A stretch of 64,000 nt of DNA from BCD1 sp965230565 (GCA_965230565.1 CBDDLH010000016.1:2418001-2482000), one strand, 5' to 3'. Counted from the stretch's first letter, positions 17,537 to 26,363 are shown. Program-made: numbers and translations. Notes: generated by a model not told the origin, from the letters alone.

Positions 17537-17632
17537 TGCCTCAGACAGGACTCGAATCTACCTGGCCCGGCAGACAGGCCTGTACTAAACGGTTTCTAAG
17601 ACCGCCACCTCTTCCGTTTGGGCTACTGAGGC
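17537..17632 (-). tRNA. Class I tRNA-like gene with UAG anticodon and T-arm insertion
   Basis: Acceptor GCCTCAG pairs with CTGAGGC, discriminator A, T8-A9, anticodon stem GCGGT/ACCGT with loop CTTAGAA (UAG, reading the Leu codon CUA), variable region TTAGT, T-stem ACAGG/CCTGT. A 22-nt palindromic insertion (17557-17578) separates position 53 from the T-loop TTCGAGT and is identical to that in the His-like gene. Without it the molecule is 74 nt with a short variable loop, whereas bacterial tRNA-Leu has a long variable arm. Confidence 0.6.
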
Positions 17633-17641
17633 TAATTCTGG

Positions 17642-17737
17642 TGGCAATACGGGAGTCGAACCTGCCTCCTGCGTCAGCAGGCAGGCCCTGCCCTTTGGTG
17701 CTTCAAACCAACGCTCTCCCACGAAAGCTTTATTGCC
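17642..17737 (-). tRNA. tRNA-Phe(GAA)-like gene with T-arm palindrome
   Basis: Acceptor GGCAATA pairs with TATTGCC, D-stem GCTT/GAGC, anticodon stem TTGGT/ACCAA with loop TTGAAGC (GAA). A 25-nt palindromic insertion at 17661-17685 lies directly before the T-loop TTCGAC. Position 8 is A instead of T, position 14 is not A, and the T-stem is one base short. It is therefore probably degenerate, or matures in an unusual way. Confidence 0.55.
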
Positions 17738-18232
17738 ATTTTATAAACCCATAGGAATTTGAATTATGAAAAATGTCGATACTAAATGGAAGATTAAAAA
17801 CATCCTCGTATTCCTAACTCGACACCCTCACTCAAACACTTCGACATTGGATATTGGATACCTGCCTGCTGACCGCAGGCAGGTTCAATATTCTCTGGGT
17901 ATTCCTTTGGAGGTATGAGCTTTCTGTAAAGGTTGCCCTTTACAATCATGCTCCATACACTAATATTTCTTATTGATTTTGGGAAACAACTGCGAATGGT
18001 TGTTCTAAAAAAGATATGCCGTCCGGAGTTGTCTTCTGACAATCCGGAATACTTTTAATCTAGACCGTCAGAAAAGGAATAATTGAAAAAATAATAAAGA
18101 CAAATAGATAAGCCACCTCATGGAGTTGAGTACTCTGGCCGCCCGCAGAACGAGCCCTGCGTTCCATCTCAGAAAATTCGACATGTCGAAATAATTGTCT
18201 CATTTTTCAATTTCCCCTTCCGGGTTTTTATT
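17738..18232. other. Gene-free accessory stretch
   Basis: About 500 bp without a convincing gene. An 82-codon frame on the minus strand (17794-18042) has no recognisable features and crosses the palindrome at 17860-17884, so I regard it as chance. The stretch joins the tRNA-like cluster to the second MITE-like element. Confidence 0.5.
17860..17884. repeat. Palindrome of the T-arm insertion family
   Basis: A 10-bp inverted repeat (acctgcctgc / gcaggcaggt) with a 5-nt loop. It is followed directly by ttcaa, the same TTCRA context that flanks the copies inside the tRNA-like genes. This copy is not in a recognisable tRNA. Confidence 0.75.
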
Positions 18233-18392
18233 GAAGTTCTTTTAAAATAGCTCACTTGGCTATAAAATGATCTTTTAACCGAATATTACGTTATGAAAAG
18301 CCTCACTACGCGTTGCGTGGCATCATTTTTCAAGTCTCATCTTCGGCTAAAATCTCTATTTTCTATCTCAAGCAGCCATTTAAAACAACTTC
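18233..18392. mobile_element. MITE-like element, copy 2
   Basis: A 160-bp element with ends gaagttcttttaaaa and atttaaaacaacttc, an inverted repeat matching copy 1 at 13 of 15 positions. The left inner flank (tagctcacttggct) resembles that of copy 1 (tatctcacttacct). The core differs in sequence but also contains short palindromes (cgcgttgcg region). No coding potential. Confidence 0.6.
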
Positions 18393-18536
18393 ATTGAATT
18401 TGAAACCTAAAACTAAGTTAGAAAAGAAAAAGTTCCGGGATAGTAATTTTTTTTCGAAAAGAAATGATCTACAAAGGTTTTAAACCTAATACAAGCACAC
18501 TACCCGCTAAGTGAATAGATTTCCAACAGAATACAC

Positions 18537-18575
18537 CCAGTAACCAGAAACCAGAAACCTGTAACCAGCAACCAG
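18537..18575. repeat. Heptamer tract (ccagaaa/ccagcaa) at a gene end
   Basis: Degenerate tandem heptamers of the type ccagtaa, ccagaaa, ccagcaa end within two bases of the stop codon of the lipoprotein gene. Comparable tracts occur at 19033-19072, 50149-50173 and 54594-54606, each next to a stop codon. Confidence 0.7.
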
Positions 18576-18576
18576 C

Positions 18577-18906
18577 TCAATTCGCTTCTATCTCCAATAA
18601 CACAATAGTACTCTCCCAGCATTCATCCGAATCTTCATAGCTGATCAATACATCAACAGGATATGTTTCAATATCCGCCGAAGTAAATTCACTGCCTTCC
18701 GGGAAATCTATAAAATGGTGTTCTACTCCATCAATATCAATAAACCACCCACTGCAACATATAGTAGGACAAGCCATAGGATTGGGCATCGTGATGGTAG
18801 CTTCTACCAGGTCATTGTTGTTATCAGGAGGAGTAACTTCCTCCTGACAATTAGCAAAAAGAATGATGGTAAACAGAGAAAGTAATACGATCTTCTTCAT
18901 AAGCAA
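18577..18906 (-). CDS. Small lipoprotein of unknown function
   Basis: The 109-aa product has a type II signal peptide with lipobox 'LFANC' (Cys about 20), followed by an acidic linker 'QEEVTPPDNNND'. It then contains a beta-rich domain with a paired Cys motif 'CPTICC'. It is probably anchored to the cell envelope. The Cys cluster might bind metal or form disulfides, but no family is recognised. It is a single gene with a heptamer tract at its end. Confidence 0.7.
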   Translation of the reverse strand: MLMKKIVLLSLFTIILFANCQEEVTPPDNNNDLVEATITMPNPMACPTICCSGWFIDIDGVEHHFIDFPEGSEFTSADIETYPVDVLISYEDSDECWESTIVLLEIEAN

Positions 18907-19032
18907 AGAGGTTTACAGGTTACTTCTACTAAAATAGACGTATTTTTTTTGAGCCGGGTTGGAATATATGCCCCTTTAACAATCCAAATTATCAGGTCTG
19001 AGAAATACTATTTTTCCAAAAAATTGTATCTA

Positions 19033-19072
19033 ACCCAGTAACCAGCAACCAGCAACCAGAAACTTGTAACCC
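19033..19072. repeat. Heptamer tract at the marC-like gene end
   Basis: Tandem heptamers cccagta/accagca/accagca/accagaa end just before the stop codon of the MarC-family gene (19074). Same family as 18537-18575. Confidence 0.7.
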
Positions 19073-19073
19073 A

Positions 19074-19652
19074 TCAATGACCGTTAGCCATCAACACAAA
19101 ATTCTCCTTGAAGAGTTTTATGGCGATTGACAACAGGATGATTCCAAATACCTTGCGAAGGATCATGGCCCCGCCGTTTCCCAGTTTTTTGCTGATCCAC
19201 TTGGACGACCGTAATACCAGAAAAACAAAAATTATATTTAAGAGGATTCCCAGCTGGATATCAATCACACTGTATTTTGCCTTTAATGCAATTATGGTAG
19301 TCATTGTCCCAGCTCCGGCAATCAATGGAAAAGCAATAGGAACAATGCTCCCTGACCGGGTGTCCGGCGGATCGTGGAAAATTCGAATTCCCAGGATCAT
19401 TTCCAACCCAATCAGAAAAATAATCAAGGCACCGGCCACCGCAAAAGACGACACATCCACCCCGAACAATTTCAAAATAGAGGCTCCTCCATATAAAAAT
19501 GCAGTCATCAAAAGTAAGGCAACTATGGAAGCTTTCCCGGATTCAATTTCAATTCCTTTCTTTTTCATATCAATGATAACAGGAATGGATCCCATTATAT
19601 CAATGACGGAAAACAAGATGAGAGAAACGGCAAAAAGATCTTTCAAAACCAT
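19074..19652 (-). CDS. MarC family integral membrane protein
   Basis: The 192-aa product has six predicted membrane helices and the MarC family landmarks: 'LFSVIDIMGSIPVII' in helix 1, 'GLEMILGIRIF' in the middle and 'IAFPLIAGAGTMTTIIAL' before helix 4. It is a full-length inner-membrane protein. The family was once linked to multiple antibiotic resistance, but its transport substrate is not established. It is transcribed alone. The start ATG is followed by the first helix. Confidence 0.9.
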   Translation of the reverse strand: MVLKDLFAVSLILFSVIDIMGSIPVIIDMKKKGIEIESGKASIVALLLMTAFLYGGASILKLFGVDVSSFAVAGALIIFLIGLEMILGIRIFHDPPDTRSGSIVPIAFPLIAGAGTMTTIIALKAKYSVIDIQLGILLNIIFVFLVLRSSKWISKKLGNGGAMILRKVFGIILLSIAIKLFKENFVLMANGH

Positions 19653-19863
19653 TTCAAATCAATTTTAATGAGTGACCAAAATATATTTAAAAACGACCGT
19701 TTTTACGACCAATTTCATCCCCGAAAATCAGGCAACAGAAGGCAGACACTTTAAAACCATATGCCCCCTATTCAAAGTCAAGGTTTATCTCTGAAATTGT
19801 AAAAAGTTTCCTAACAAAAAAGTCTGGATTTAGTTCCGCAAAGAAAAGATTATTTCGGAAATA

Positions 19864-20634
19864 TTAATAGACGTTGAACAACCTCAAAATAGCTGCAATA
19901 ACAACCACTATTAACACCCTGTGGGTCCAGATATTGGCCTTTGGATGCTTAGCCGCTACAATCGCCATGATGTACCCGCCCGACATCTGCCCGATAGCCA
20001 TGATCCCGCCGATTTTCCAGTCTACCAAACCCTTATAGTGAAAAATAGCTAAAACAAGAACCGTATAAATGGCCACGATCAAAGATTTGATCACATTGCT
20101 ATCGATAAGACTGTGGCGAGCGCCCAAAACCATGATAGCCAGAAAAAATATGCCCATGCCCATCTGGATAAATCCTCCATAAAAACCAAGAGCCAGAAAC
20201 ATGGGAATGATGAACCACATTGAGGGGGGATTCTCGGTGTCCGTTTCCCGCAACCAGCGCTTTGGTTTCACCAGAATTACAATTAACATAACGATCATCA
20301 GATACCTAAAGACCTGGATAAATGCTTCATTGGAAATTCGAGTGGCGACATATACACCCAATACTGCCCCGATGACGGTGAGCATAATGTAGTATTTACT
20401 GGCGTTAATATCCAATTTGCCTTTGCGGTGAAAAGCGTAGGTCGAAGCCACCGTCTGTGAAAGCACCCCAACCCGGTTGGTTCCATTGGCCATATTGCCC
20501 GGCAATCCCATCAATTCCGTCAAAATGGTCAGGGTGATGGCCGAACCATTACCGGCAAGCGTATTTATCGCTCCAGCAATAGCACTTCCCAGGATAGCTA
20601 TGATATAATGATAATATTCCAGCTCCATTTCCAA
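19864..20634 (-). CDS. TauE/SafE (TSUP) family permease
   Basis: The 256-aa product has about eight hydrophobic helices in two repeats. The TSUP pattern is clear: 'GAINTLAGNGSAITLTIL' near the N-terminus and 'GFYGGFIQMGMGIFFLAIM' in the second half. Members export sulfite, sulfoacetate or related anions, or take part in sulfur/carbon metabolite flux. The substrate cannot be read here. An ATG two codons inside is an equally good start. It stands alone between marC-like and mce genes. Confidence 0.88.
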   Translation of the reverse strand: MEMELEYYHYIIAILGSAIAGAINTLAGNGSAITLTILTELMGLPGNMANGTNRVGVLSQTVASTYAFHRKGKLDINASKYYIMLTVIGAVLGVYVATRISNEAFIQVFRYLMIVMLIVILVKPKRWLRETDTENPPSMWFIIPMFLALGFYGGFIQMGMGIFFLAIMVLGARHSLIDSNVIKSLIVAIYTVLVLAIFHYKGLVDWKIGGIMAIGQMSGGYIMAIVAAKHPKANIWTHRVLIVVVIAAILRLFNVY

Positions 20635-20712
20635 TTTTCCAACTATCCAATTTTCCTCACAGATTGCAATACTGTTTGGGAAAAGGAGTTGATTTAGGTT
20701 TATAAAAATTAA

Positions 20713-21123
20713 TTAATCCTCTTTTATGCTTTGACAAAGTTCGACAAGCACTCCGTTGGCACTTTTGGGATGAATAAAACACACGAGTTTATTATCGGCT
20801 CCTCGTTTGGGCTCCTCATTGAGCAACTGAAACCCTTCCATCCGCATCCGTTCCATTTCTGCACGGATGTCCTCCACCTCAAAAGCAATGTGGTGGATCC
20901 CCTCTCCCTTTTTGTCTATAAACCGGGCTATCGGACTTTCCGGATTAGTTGCTTCCAGTAATTCTATTTTAGAATCGCCGGTTTCGAAAAAGGATGTCCG
21001 GACTCCTTCTGAAGCTACCTCCTCTATTTTGTAATGCTCCTTCCCAAGCAAGCTGGCAAACAGCGCGTTACTTTGTTGCAGGTCCTTGACTGCAATGCCG
21101 ATATGTTCTACTTTTTTTACCAT
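20713..21123 (-). CDS. mce: Methylmalonyl-CoA epimerase
   Basis: The 136-aa VOC-fold protein begins 'VEHIGIAVKDLQQSNALF', with the first metal His, and has 'GEGIHHIAFEVEDI' with the second metal His and 'LVELCQ' with the terminal Glu. It interconverts (R)- and (S)-methylmalonyl-CoA in propionate metabolism. Length and motifs agree with the family throughout. Related VOC enzymes such as lactoylglutathione lyase are less likely given the sequence. Confidence 0.9.
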   Translation of the reverse strand: MVKKVEHIGIAVKDLQQSNALFASLLGKEHYKIEEVASEGVRTSFFETGDSKIELLEATNPESPIARFIDKKGEGIHHIAFEVEDIRAEMERMRMEGFQLLNEEPKRGADNKLVCFIHPKSANGVLVELCQSIKED

Positions 21124-21219
21124 GCGGCAAAATTAGGTAAATGAAATTATGAATTGGGAATTAGCTCTAAATTATTTAGGAGAGTTCCAAATAATGGTTT
21201 ATAAATACGTGTTATCTTT

Positions 21220-22347
21220 TTAGCTTCCTGCTAACCTTCTATAAATCGCCATCATCTGCTTCGCTGCTTTATCCCCGTCAAACCTTTGGACATATTCATA
21301 ACCATTAGAGATCATGGTTTGTCTAAGCGATTCATCCGTCAGCCCTTTTTCAATGGCTTCTGCCAAAGCTTCCACCGAATACGGGTCGACCTGAAGGGTA
21401 TCCGGTCCTCCTGCTTCAGGGAGAGAGGATAGATTGGAAGTTACTACCGGGGTATGGCTGAATAAAGCTTCAATGACAGGGATTCCAAAACCCTCATACA
21501 CGGATGGATAAACAAATAAACTGGCTCGTTGATATAAACCGGGAATATCTTCAAAAACAGGGGTAATAAAGGACACTTGTTTTTCCATTCCTTGCTCAGC
21601 GAGATATTCCTGGACTTTTCGCTTATAACTACTTCCCTGCCCCACCACCACCAGATGAGGAGACAGATCATTGGGCAAGCTAGAAAGGGCTTTTACAATA
21701 TTGAGCAGATTCTTTCGCTCGATCACTGATCCGACATAAAGGATGAATTCCTGTGGTAAACTGTATTTGTCCACGACTTCCTGAATCTTATTTGCCGGCC
21801 ATTCACTCTTGAATTGATCGCTGCAGGACTGATAAACCACCTCGATCTTTTCAGGATCAATACCGTAAAAATTGACAATATCCTTTCGGGTACTTTCACT
21901 TATAGCCACCACGCAATCTGCATTTTGACAGGCATATTTGAACTTGGTATTATACGTAAAGGTGTCAATAGCTTTGTATTGTTTAGGATAGTGTTTGAAG
22001 ATCAGGTCGTGAATGGTGACCACCGATTTAATTCCGGTTTTTTGGATGCCTACCGGAATTTCATGACTTAACCCATGAAAAACATCAATCTCATGTTTTC
22101 GGAGCATTTTTTTTACACCAAAAGACCTCCATAGGAATTTTTGCCTTCCTTTTGGCATATGGACCTGATACTCCGGGCTATTCAGAAAAAAATTGGTGGA
22201 TGGGACTTGTTTTACTTTGGGTGTATATAAAAAATATCGCTCCTCCGGAAAATTTGTACTAAGGTCACGTAAAAGGGTACGGCTGTAATTGCCCAGGCCG
22301 GTAAAATTATTAAAAAGTCTTTTGGCATCAAACCCTATGTTCAGCAT
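21220..22347 (-). CDS. Glycosyltransferase family 4 protein
   Basis: The 375-aa GT-B enzyme contains 'GLGNYSRTLLRDL' at the acceptor loop, 'VAISESTRKDIVNFYGI' and 'ILYVGSVIERKNLLNIV' at the donor domain start. The C-terminal 'PSVYEGFGIPVIEALFSHTPVVTS' carries the EX7E motif that binds the nucleotide sugar. It transfers a hexose, probably mannose or similar, to a surface polysaccharide. Acceptor and sugar are not determinable. No other polysaccharide genes are adjacent. Confidence 0.9.
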   Translation of the reverse strand: MLNIGFDAKRLFNNFTGLGNYSRTLLRDLSTNFPEERYFLYTPKVKQVPSTNFFLNSPEYQVHMPKGRQKFLWRSFGVKKMLRKHEIDVFHGLSHEIPVGIQKTGIKSVVTIHDLIFKHYPKQYKAIDTFTYNTKFKYACQNADCVVAISESTRKDIVNFYGIDPEKIEVVYQSCSDQFKSEWPANKIQEVVDKYSLPQEFILYVGSVIERKNLLNIVKALSSLPNDLSPHLVVVGQGSSYKRKVQEYLAEQGMEKQVSFITPVFEDIPGLYQRASLFVYPSVYEGFGIPVIEALFSHTPVVTSNLSSLPEAGGPDTLQVDPYSVEALAEAIEKGLTDESLRQTMISNGYEYVQRFDGDKAAKQMMAIYRRLAGS

Positions 22348-22967
22348 CGATATGTTTTTGTCCAGATTCAGTATTTATCAGGCTAGCCGAAAAGCCAACG
22401 TACGCTTCGTATTTTTGAAAAAAAGTGTAGAAAGTCGGTTTTTCAACCCTTATTCGTCCATTTCCAATAATGTTTTAGAAAAATCGACTTTTAATCCAAC
22501 TTCATTTCCGTTACTTTTAAAAAATCAACCGTTATGTAAACTGAAGCAACCGTTAGGCCATAGAGAACAAATTTAGCGGAAGCATACAATATTTTGTTAA
22601 AAAATCGTTTATACCACTGAAAATAGCAAACTACTCCGGCAAACTGAGTTCAGGAAAGTAACAAATATAATTTTTTCTGATCTCATAGAAAACACTCCAT
22701 CTTCTCTGCGCTGCCTAATAGATAAACACTCATTAGATTAAAAAACAGGACAAAACCATGTTCTTTTAGAAGCATAGCGTTTTGTCATATCTGTTACCAT
22801 TGGCCAATTTTGCGTCATAACAACAGTTAATGATGTTAAAAAACTTGACCTGTTTTTTGATTATTGATAAATTAACCGTTCCTTTTGAAGGAACTATTCT
22901 AATCAGGTTTTGTGTTGACACCCTAAATAAAGTGGTCTGAGCACAAAATTAATTAAACGAAAAAACG
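22348..22967. other. Intergenic region between divergent genes
   Basis: 620 bp between the divergent glycosyltransferase and DUF4783 genes. It is AT-rich and without a supported gene. It should contain both promoters, but I cannot pin down a consensus box with confidence. Confidence 0.5.
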
Positions 22968-23351
22968 ATGAAAAAATCATTTGTTTTTATACTTATTCTG
23001 GCACCTGCTGTTAGTTTGCTGAGCTTTAACCTGGCGGCTATTACCAGAGCTATCAACAATGGCGATGCGGATGCTTTGGGACAGTTCTTTGGACCAAAAG
23101 TGGAGATTTCCATAGCTGATGAAGGCAATGAGTATTCCAAAGCTGCTGCGATTGAGGCCGTTAGAAAATTTTTCAGTAAAAACCCTCCACTGTCATTTGT
23201 ACAGGTACACCAGGGAAAATCCAAAGGTAGTGCCGCACATTACTGCATTGGCAATATGGAGACAAAAGATGCCACATTCAGAGTATATATATACCTGGAA
23301 AAATCAGGATCAGACTTTAAAATCAAAGAATTACGCTTTGATGAAGAATAA
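22968..23351 (+). CDS. DUF4783 (NTF2-like) secreted protein
   Basis: The 127-aa product has a signal peptide (about 1-22), then an NTF2-like fold with 'ITRAINNGDADALGQFF', 'EYSKAAAIEAVRKFFSKNPP' and a closing 'FKIKELRFDEE'. This matches the Bacteroidota DUF4783 family, whose function is unknown. The location is periplasm or outside the cell. A strong terminator follows at once, so it is a monocistronic gene. Confidence 0.85.
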   Translation: MKKSFVFILILAPAVSLLSFNLAAITRAINNGDADALGQFFGPKVEISIADEGNEYSKAAAIEAVRKFFSKNPPLSFVQVHQGKSKGSAAHYCIGNMETKDATFRVYIYLEKSGSDFKIKELRFDEE

Positions 23352-23379
23352 ACGTCAATTGACCTTTTATTCAACGTCA

Positions 23380-23416
23380 GGGATAAGCCGGTGCCGGTTT
23401 ATCCCTTTTTTATTTT
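23380..23416 (+). terminator. Rho-independent terminator after DUF4783 gene
   Basis: The inverted repeat gggataagccgg-tg-ccggtttatccc is followed by a T-rich run. It lies 28 bp after the stop codon. Confidence 0.85.
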
Positions 23417-24412
23417 ATGGTGAGCTGGACTTTGTCAATTCAACATAGCATCTTGAATTTTAATTAACTGAAGATCAATAATATTATGATTTCGAAGTTT
23501 AATTTTAAAAATTGGAGAAAACCTAGTCATTTAAAACAGAGTTCTAGTTTAATATATCAGGTTTTTTAGAAGATCGTTGATTTATTTTAACTACGCCTGA
23601 AGCCGGCGAGGCTCTTCCTTTTTGCATTGCCAAAAAAGGAAGCAAAAACGCTAGACGGATCAATGTGGCTTCTGCTTTTTTGGAAGAGTTAGGGTAGGGC
23701 TTAAGTATCGCTAGTCAGATAAGCATTCAACCAAAATTGCTGCTTCTTTATAGTGCTGGAACGGCTAAGTCGATTAAAACGTTATTGAGACTATTGTGCT
23801 GGAATTTTGCATTCGTTATTACTTCGGGTAGCCCTATTAGCCGCGGACACAATTTTGGTGGGGTGAGCCACTGTGGCCCGTCGGGAAGTTTTGATTTCAT
23901 AGGAAAGATCTGATTTACGATTGAAAATATACAGCGGCCCCAGGAGATAAAAAGCGTCAACGGCTTCGAGGAACGACTTAAAGACGCTATGACTCATTTT
24001 GTAAAAAATTGATCAGCCCAATAATCTCGAGTTACTAAAAAAGTGTCGTTAATCGGGGAAGTAGGTTTTTATCCAACGAAACAGTTTTAGTGAAACCTAA
24101 TTATTCCAATCCAGAAAGCCAGGCAAAACATTGCCGCCTTTTATTTTCAGGCTTTTCCCGACATTATTATGTACGGGATTTCGCAAGGGCTCAATTTGTA
24201 TACTTTTTTAGCCGGAAAATGATTCATCCCGTATACGAAGTGTCGGGAAAGTATATGCCCCGCCGGCATTAGGCGCAGTAAAGATGAAGAACAAATAGGT
24301 TCAAATAGCCGAGAATATATTAATAAAATTCCCGACTTCTTGCTTTTATCCTCAACCTGAAACAAAAACTAATTGCAAGAAGATTTTGAATAAAAATAAA
24401 GTCCAGCCCAGA
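23417..24412. other. Gene-free region with palindromic repeats
   Basis: About 1 kb between the DUF4783 gene and cdsA holds no credible gene; the frames present are short and without features. It contains an inverted repeat at 23614-23642 (cttcctttttg / caaaaaaggaag) and the longer element at 24156-24248. It is probably repeat-derived junk. Confidence 0.55.
24156..24248. repeat. Inverted-repeat element of about 93 bp
   Basis: The ends tcccgacattattatgtacg and the complement of cgtatacgaagtgtcggga form an imperfect inverted repeat of about 23 bp around a 45-bp core. It has no coding potential and may be a short MITE-like palindrome. Confidence 0.55.
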
Positions 24413-25234
24413 TTATATCAGGCTCAAAAAGACATAAGCAAAAGGCACCACCAGCAAAAACGCATCAAAGCGGTCCAGCATACCTCCATGACCGGGAAGC
24501 AGATTCCCCGAATCCTTAATGTTGTAGCTCCGCTTGAATTTTGACTCGATCAAATCCCCGAGGGTACCAAAAACCCCACAGATTAAAGCTAAAATTACGA
24601 ACTGCCAGATCTCCAGCAATTCCCCTCCATAAACATAATAAAGCGCAATACTCACTCCAACCGAAAACACCCATCCACCAATAGTACCTTCCCAGGTTTT
24701 TTTAGGTGAAACAACAGGAGCCAGCGGAGTCTTTCCAATCATGGAACCAATCAAATAAGCCCCCGTATCACTGGCCCATACCAATAATAAAACGACAAAA
24801 ACCCTGTGGGGGTCATAATTATCTACCGACAGAAAAGTATCGGATAAAAGTAAAGAAACCGGTAAGCCTATGTAAACGGCACCGGAGAATAAATAGCCCG
24901 AATTCCTGAATGGATGACTTGGGCCCCTAAATAAATCGTGAATAAAAATAGATAACAACAGGACCAAAATGACCAGGCCGCCCCATTCCGGGAAAGTCAA
25001 ACCAAGGCGGGGTAATGACATGAATATAAAAGGGATAATGCCAATCAAAACGCCATAAATCCTCCGTAAGTAGTTTTCTTCCTTTTTTAAAACTATTCCA
25101 CTAAATTCCCAGAGGGAAAGAATAGCTATCAGAGCAAACAAGGCCAAAAAAGAATACAAACTGCCGAATAAACCGCCGAGCATCACCGCTACAAAAATGA
25201 TGGCTGTTAATAGCCTTTGTCCCAATCCCTTCAT
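24413..25234 (-). CDS. cdsA: Phosphatidate cytidylyltransferase
   Basis: The 273-aa membrane enzyme has about eight helices and the CDP-alcohol synthase signature near the C-terminus: 'SKFKRSYNIKDSGNLLPGHG' followed by 'GMLDRFDA'. The upstream 'SPKKTWEGTIGGW' is the conserved cytosolic loop. It makes CDP-diacylglycerol from phosphatidate and CTP for phospholipid synthesis. It lies downstream of the CPBP protease gene on the same strand, separated by a repeat-rich 190 bp. Confidence 0.95.
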   Translation of the reverse strand: MKGLGQRLLTAIIFVAVMLGGLFGSLYSFLALFALIAILSLWEFSGIVLKKEENYLRRIYGVLIGIIPFIFMSLPRLGLTFPEWGGLVILVLLLSIFIHDLFRGPSHPFRNSGYLFSGAVYIGLPVSLLLSDTFLSVDNYDPHRVFVVLLLVWASDTGAYLIGSMIGKTPLAPVVSPKKTWEGTIGGWVFSVGVSIALYYVYGGELLEIWQFVILALICGVFGTLGDLIESKFKRSYNIKDSGNLLPGHGGMLDRFDAFLLVVPFAYVFLSLI

Positions 25235-25427
25235 TGAATGGTTTTCTTTAGGAGGGTGAAGGTATTGAATAATCCATTTTTATCCAAGAAAGGGGAAGGA
25301 CAGTGTATGATGTAGTTGTTTGCTCACGATGTTCGCTGTTTGACGTGGTTTGCAGAACAATATCAAACAGTGAGCATAGCGAACATCAAACAACTCAAAC
25401 AACATCAAACCGACTGAAAGGAGTCTC

Positions 25428-26363
25428 TCACACCTCCTCTTCAGTCAAAGTTCTTTTTATATGTAACGCCAGCATAATCGTCAACCCCAGTGAAACAATC
25501 CCAATCAACCACCCCGGATTGCCAGCCTCGCCAGCATCGAAATTATCCAGCAAATCCCCGGCCAAATATTTTAACAATACCTGAATGCCATTAAAAAAGA
25601 AATGAGCAATGATCGGCAACCACAAACTGCGGCTCCAACTGAACAGATATCCTAAAATCGCCCCTAATAAGAATCGTGGGATAAACCCTTCAAACTGCAT
25701 ATGCATCATGCTGAAAAGAAATGCAGTTACCCAAATGGCGACATGTTCATTCCTTAACGTTGACGACAAAACTTTTTGAAATATGCCCCTGAACAACAAC
25801 TCCTCGCCTATGGCAGGTACAAGGGCAATGATCATTAGATTGAGGATCAATTCCATTGGACTATCCATGGTCAACAGGGCATTGATCATCGCAGTTGCAT
25901 CTTCTTCTATCGTTTGAGCCCACTCAGGAAGAGGTATCTGCATATTGATCCAATAAGTAAGGCTGGTAAAGGGCATAGCCACCAAAATAAGCAGGACCGA
26001 CAATAGAATGGTTTTTGAATTTATTACCTTATCGAGAGAAAGATATTCATGCCATTTACTACGTCGCATAAAAAATGCCAACAACAAACACGGCAAAGTA
26101 AAAGACATCAAATGTACGGCCAGATTGGCAAACCGTACCAGGTTGCGGTTTTTCAAGGTATTATTATCGGCCAGTGAGTTGATGAGTTCTTCCAGTCCGT
26201 AACCTCCACTTTTGGCAATAAGCTGAGCCACATGACTCCCCCCCCAGCCAAGGATCAATACCAGAAAAATGACCATCAGGATTTCCAATAGTCCCGGCAA
26301 TTCTCCTACCCTCGAACGATCGGCATTGATCTCCTCGTGATCAATAGGCTCTAATTCCTCCAT
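25428..26363 (-). CDS. CPBP family intramembrane metalloprotease
   Basis: The polytopic protein carries the three ABI/CPBP motifs: 'GEELLFRGIFQ' (EExxxR), 'SMMHMQFEGF' and 'IAHFFFNGI'. These are the zinc-binding and catalytic residues of a glutamic-type CAAX-prenyl protease fold. I chose the ATG at 26363 over one 12 codons upstream because the acidic cytoplasmic N-terminus starts there and the upstream codons would overlap the divergent pdxJ promoter. Substrates are unknown; some relatives act in bacteriocin immunity or membrane proteolysis. Confidence 0.88.
   Translation of the reverse strand: MEELEPIDHEEINADRSRVGELPGLLEILMVIFLVLILGWGGSHVAQLIAKSGGYGLEELINSLADNNTLKNRNLVRFANLAVHLMSFTLPCLLLAFFMRRSKWHEYLSLDKVINSKTILLSVLLILVAMPFTSLTYWINMQIPLPEWAQTIEEDATAMINALLTMDSPMELILNLMIIALVPAIGEELLFRGIFQKVLSSTLRNEHVAIWVTAFLFSMMHMQFEGFIPRFLLGAILGYLFSWSRSLWLPIIAHFFFNGIQVLLKYLAGDLLDNFDAGEAGNPGWLIGIVSLGLTIMLALHIKRTLTEEEV

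Noticed and set aside
17794..18042. Open frame of 82 codons on the minus strand
   Set aside because: It spans a palindromic repeat, has no start context, signal or family features, and lies in a junk region.
23748..23997. Two short overlapping minus-strand frames as a possible gene
   Set aside because: Both are short, without homology, and lie in a repeat-rich gene-free region.
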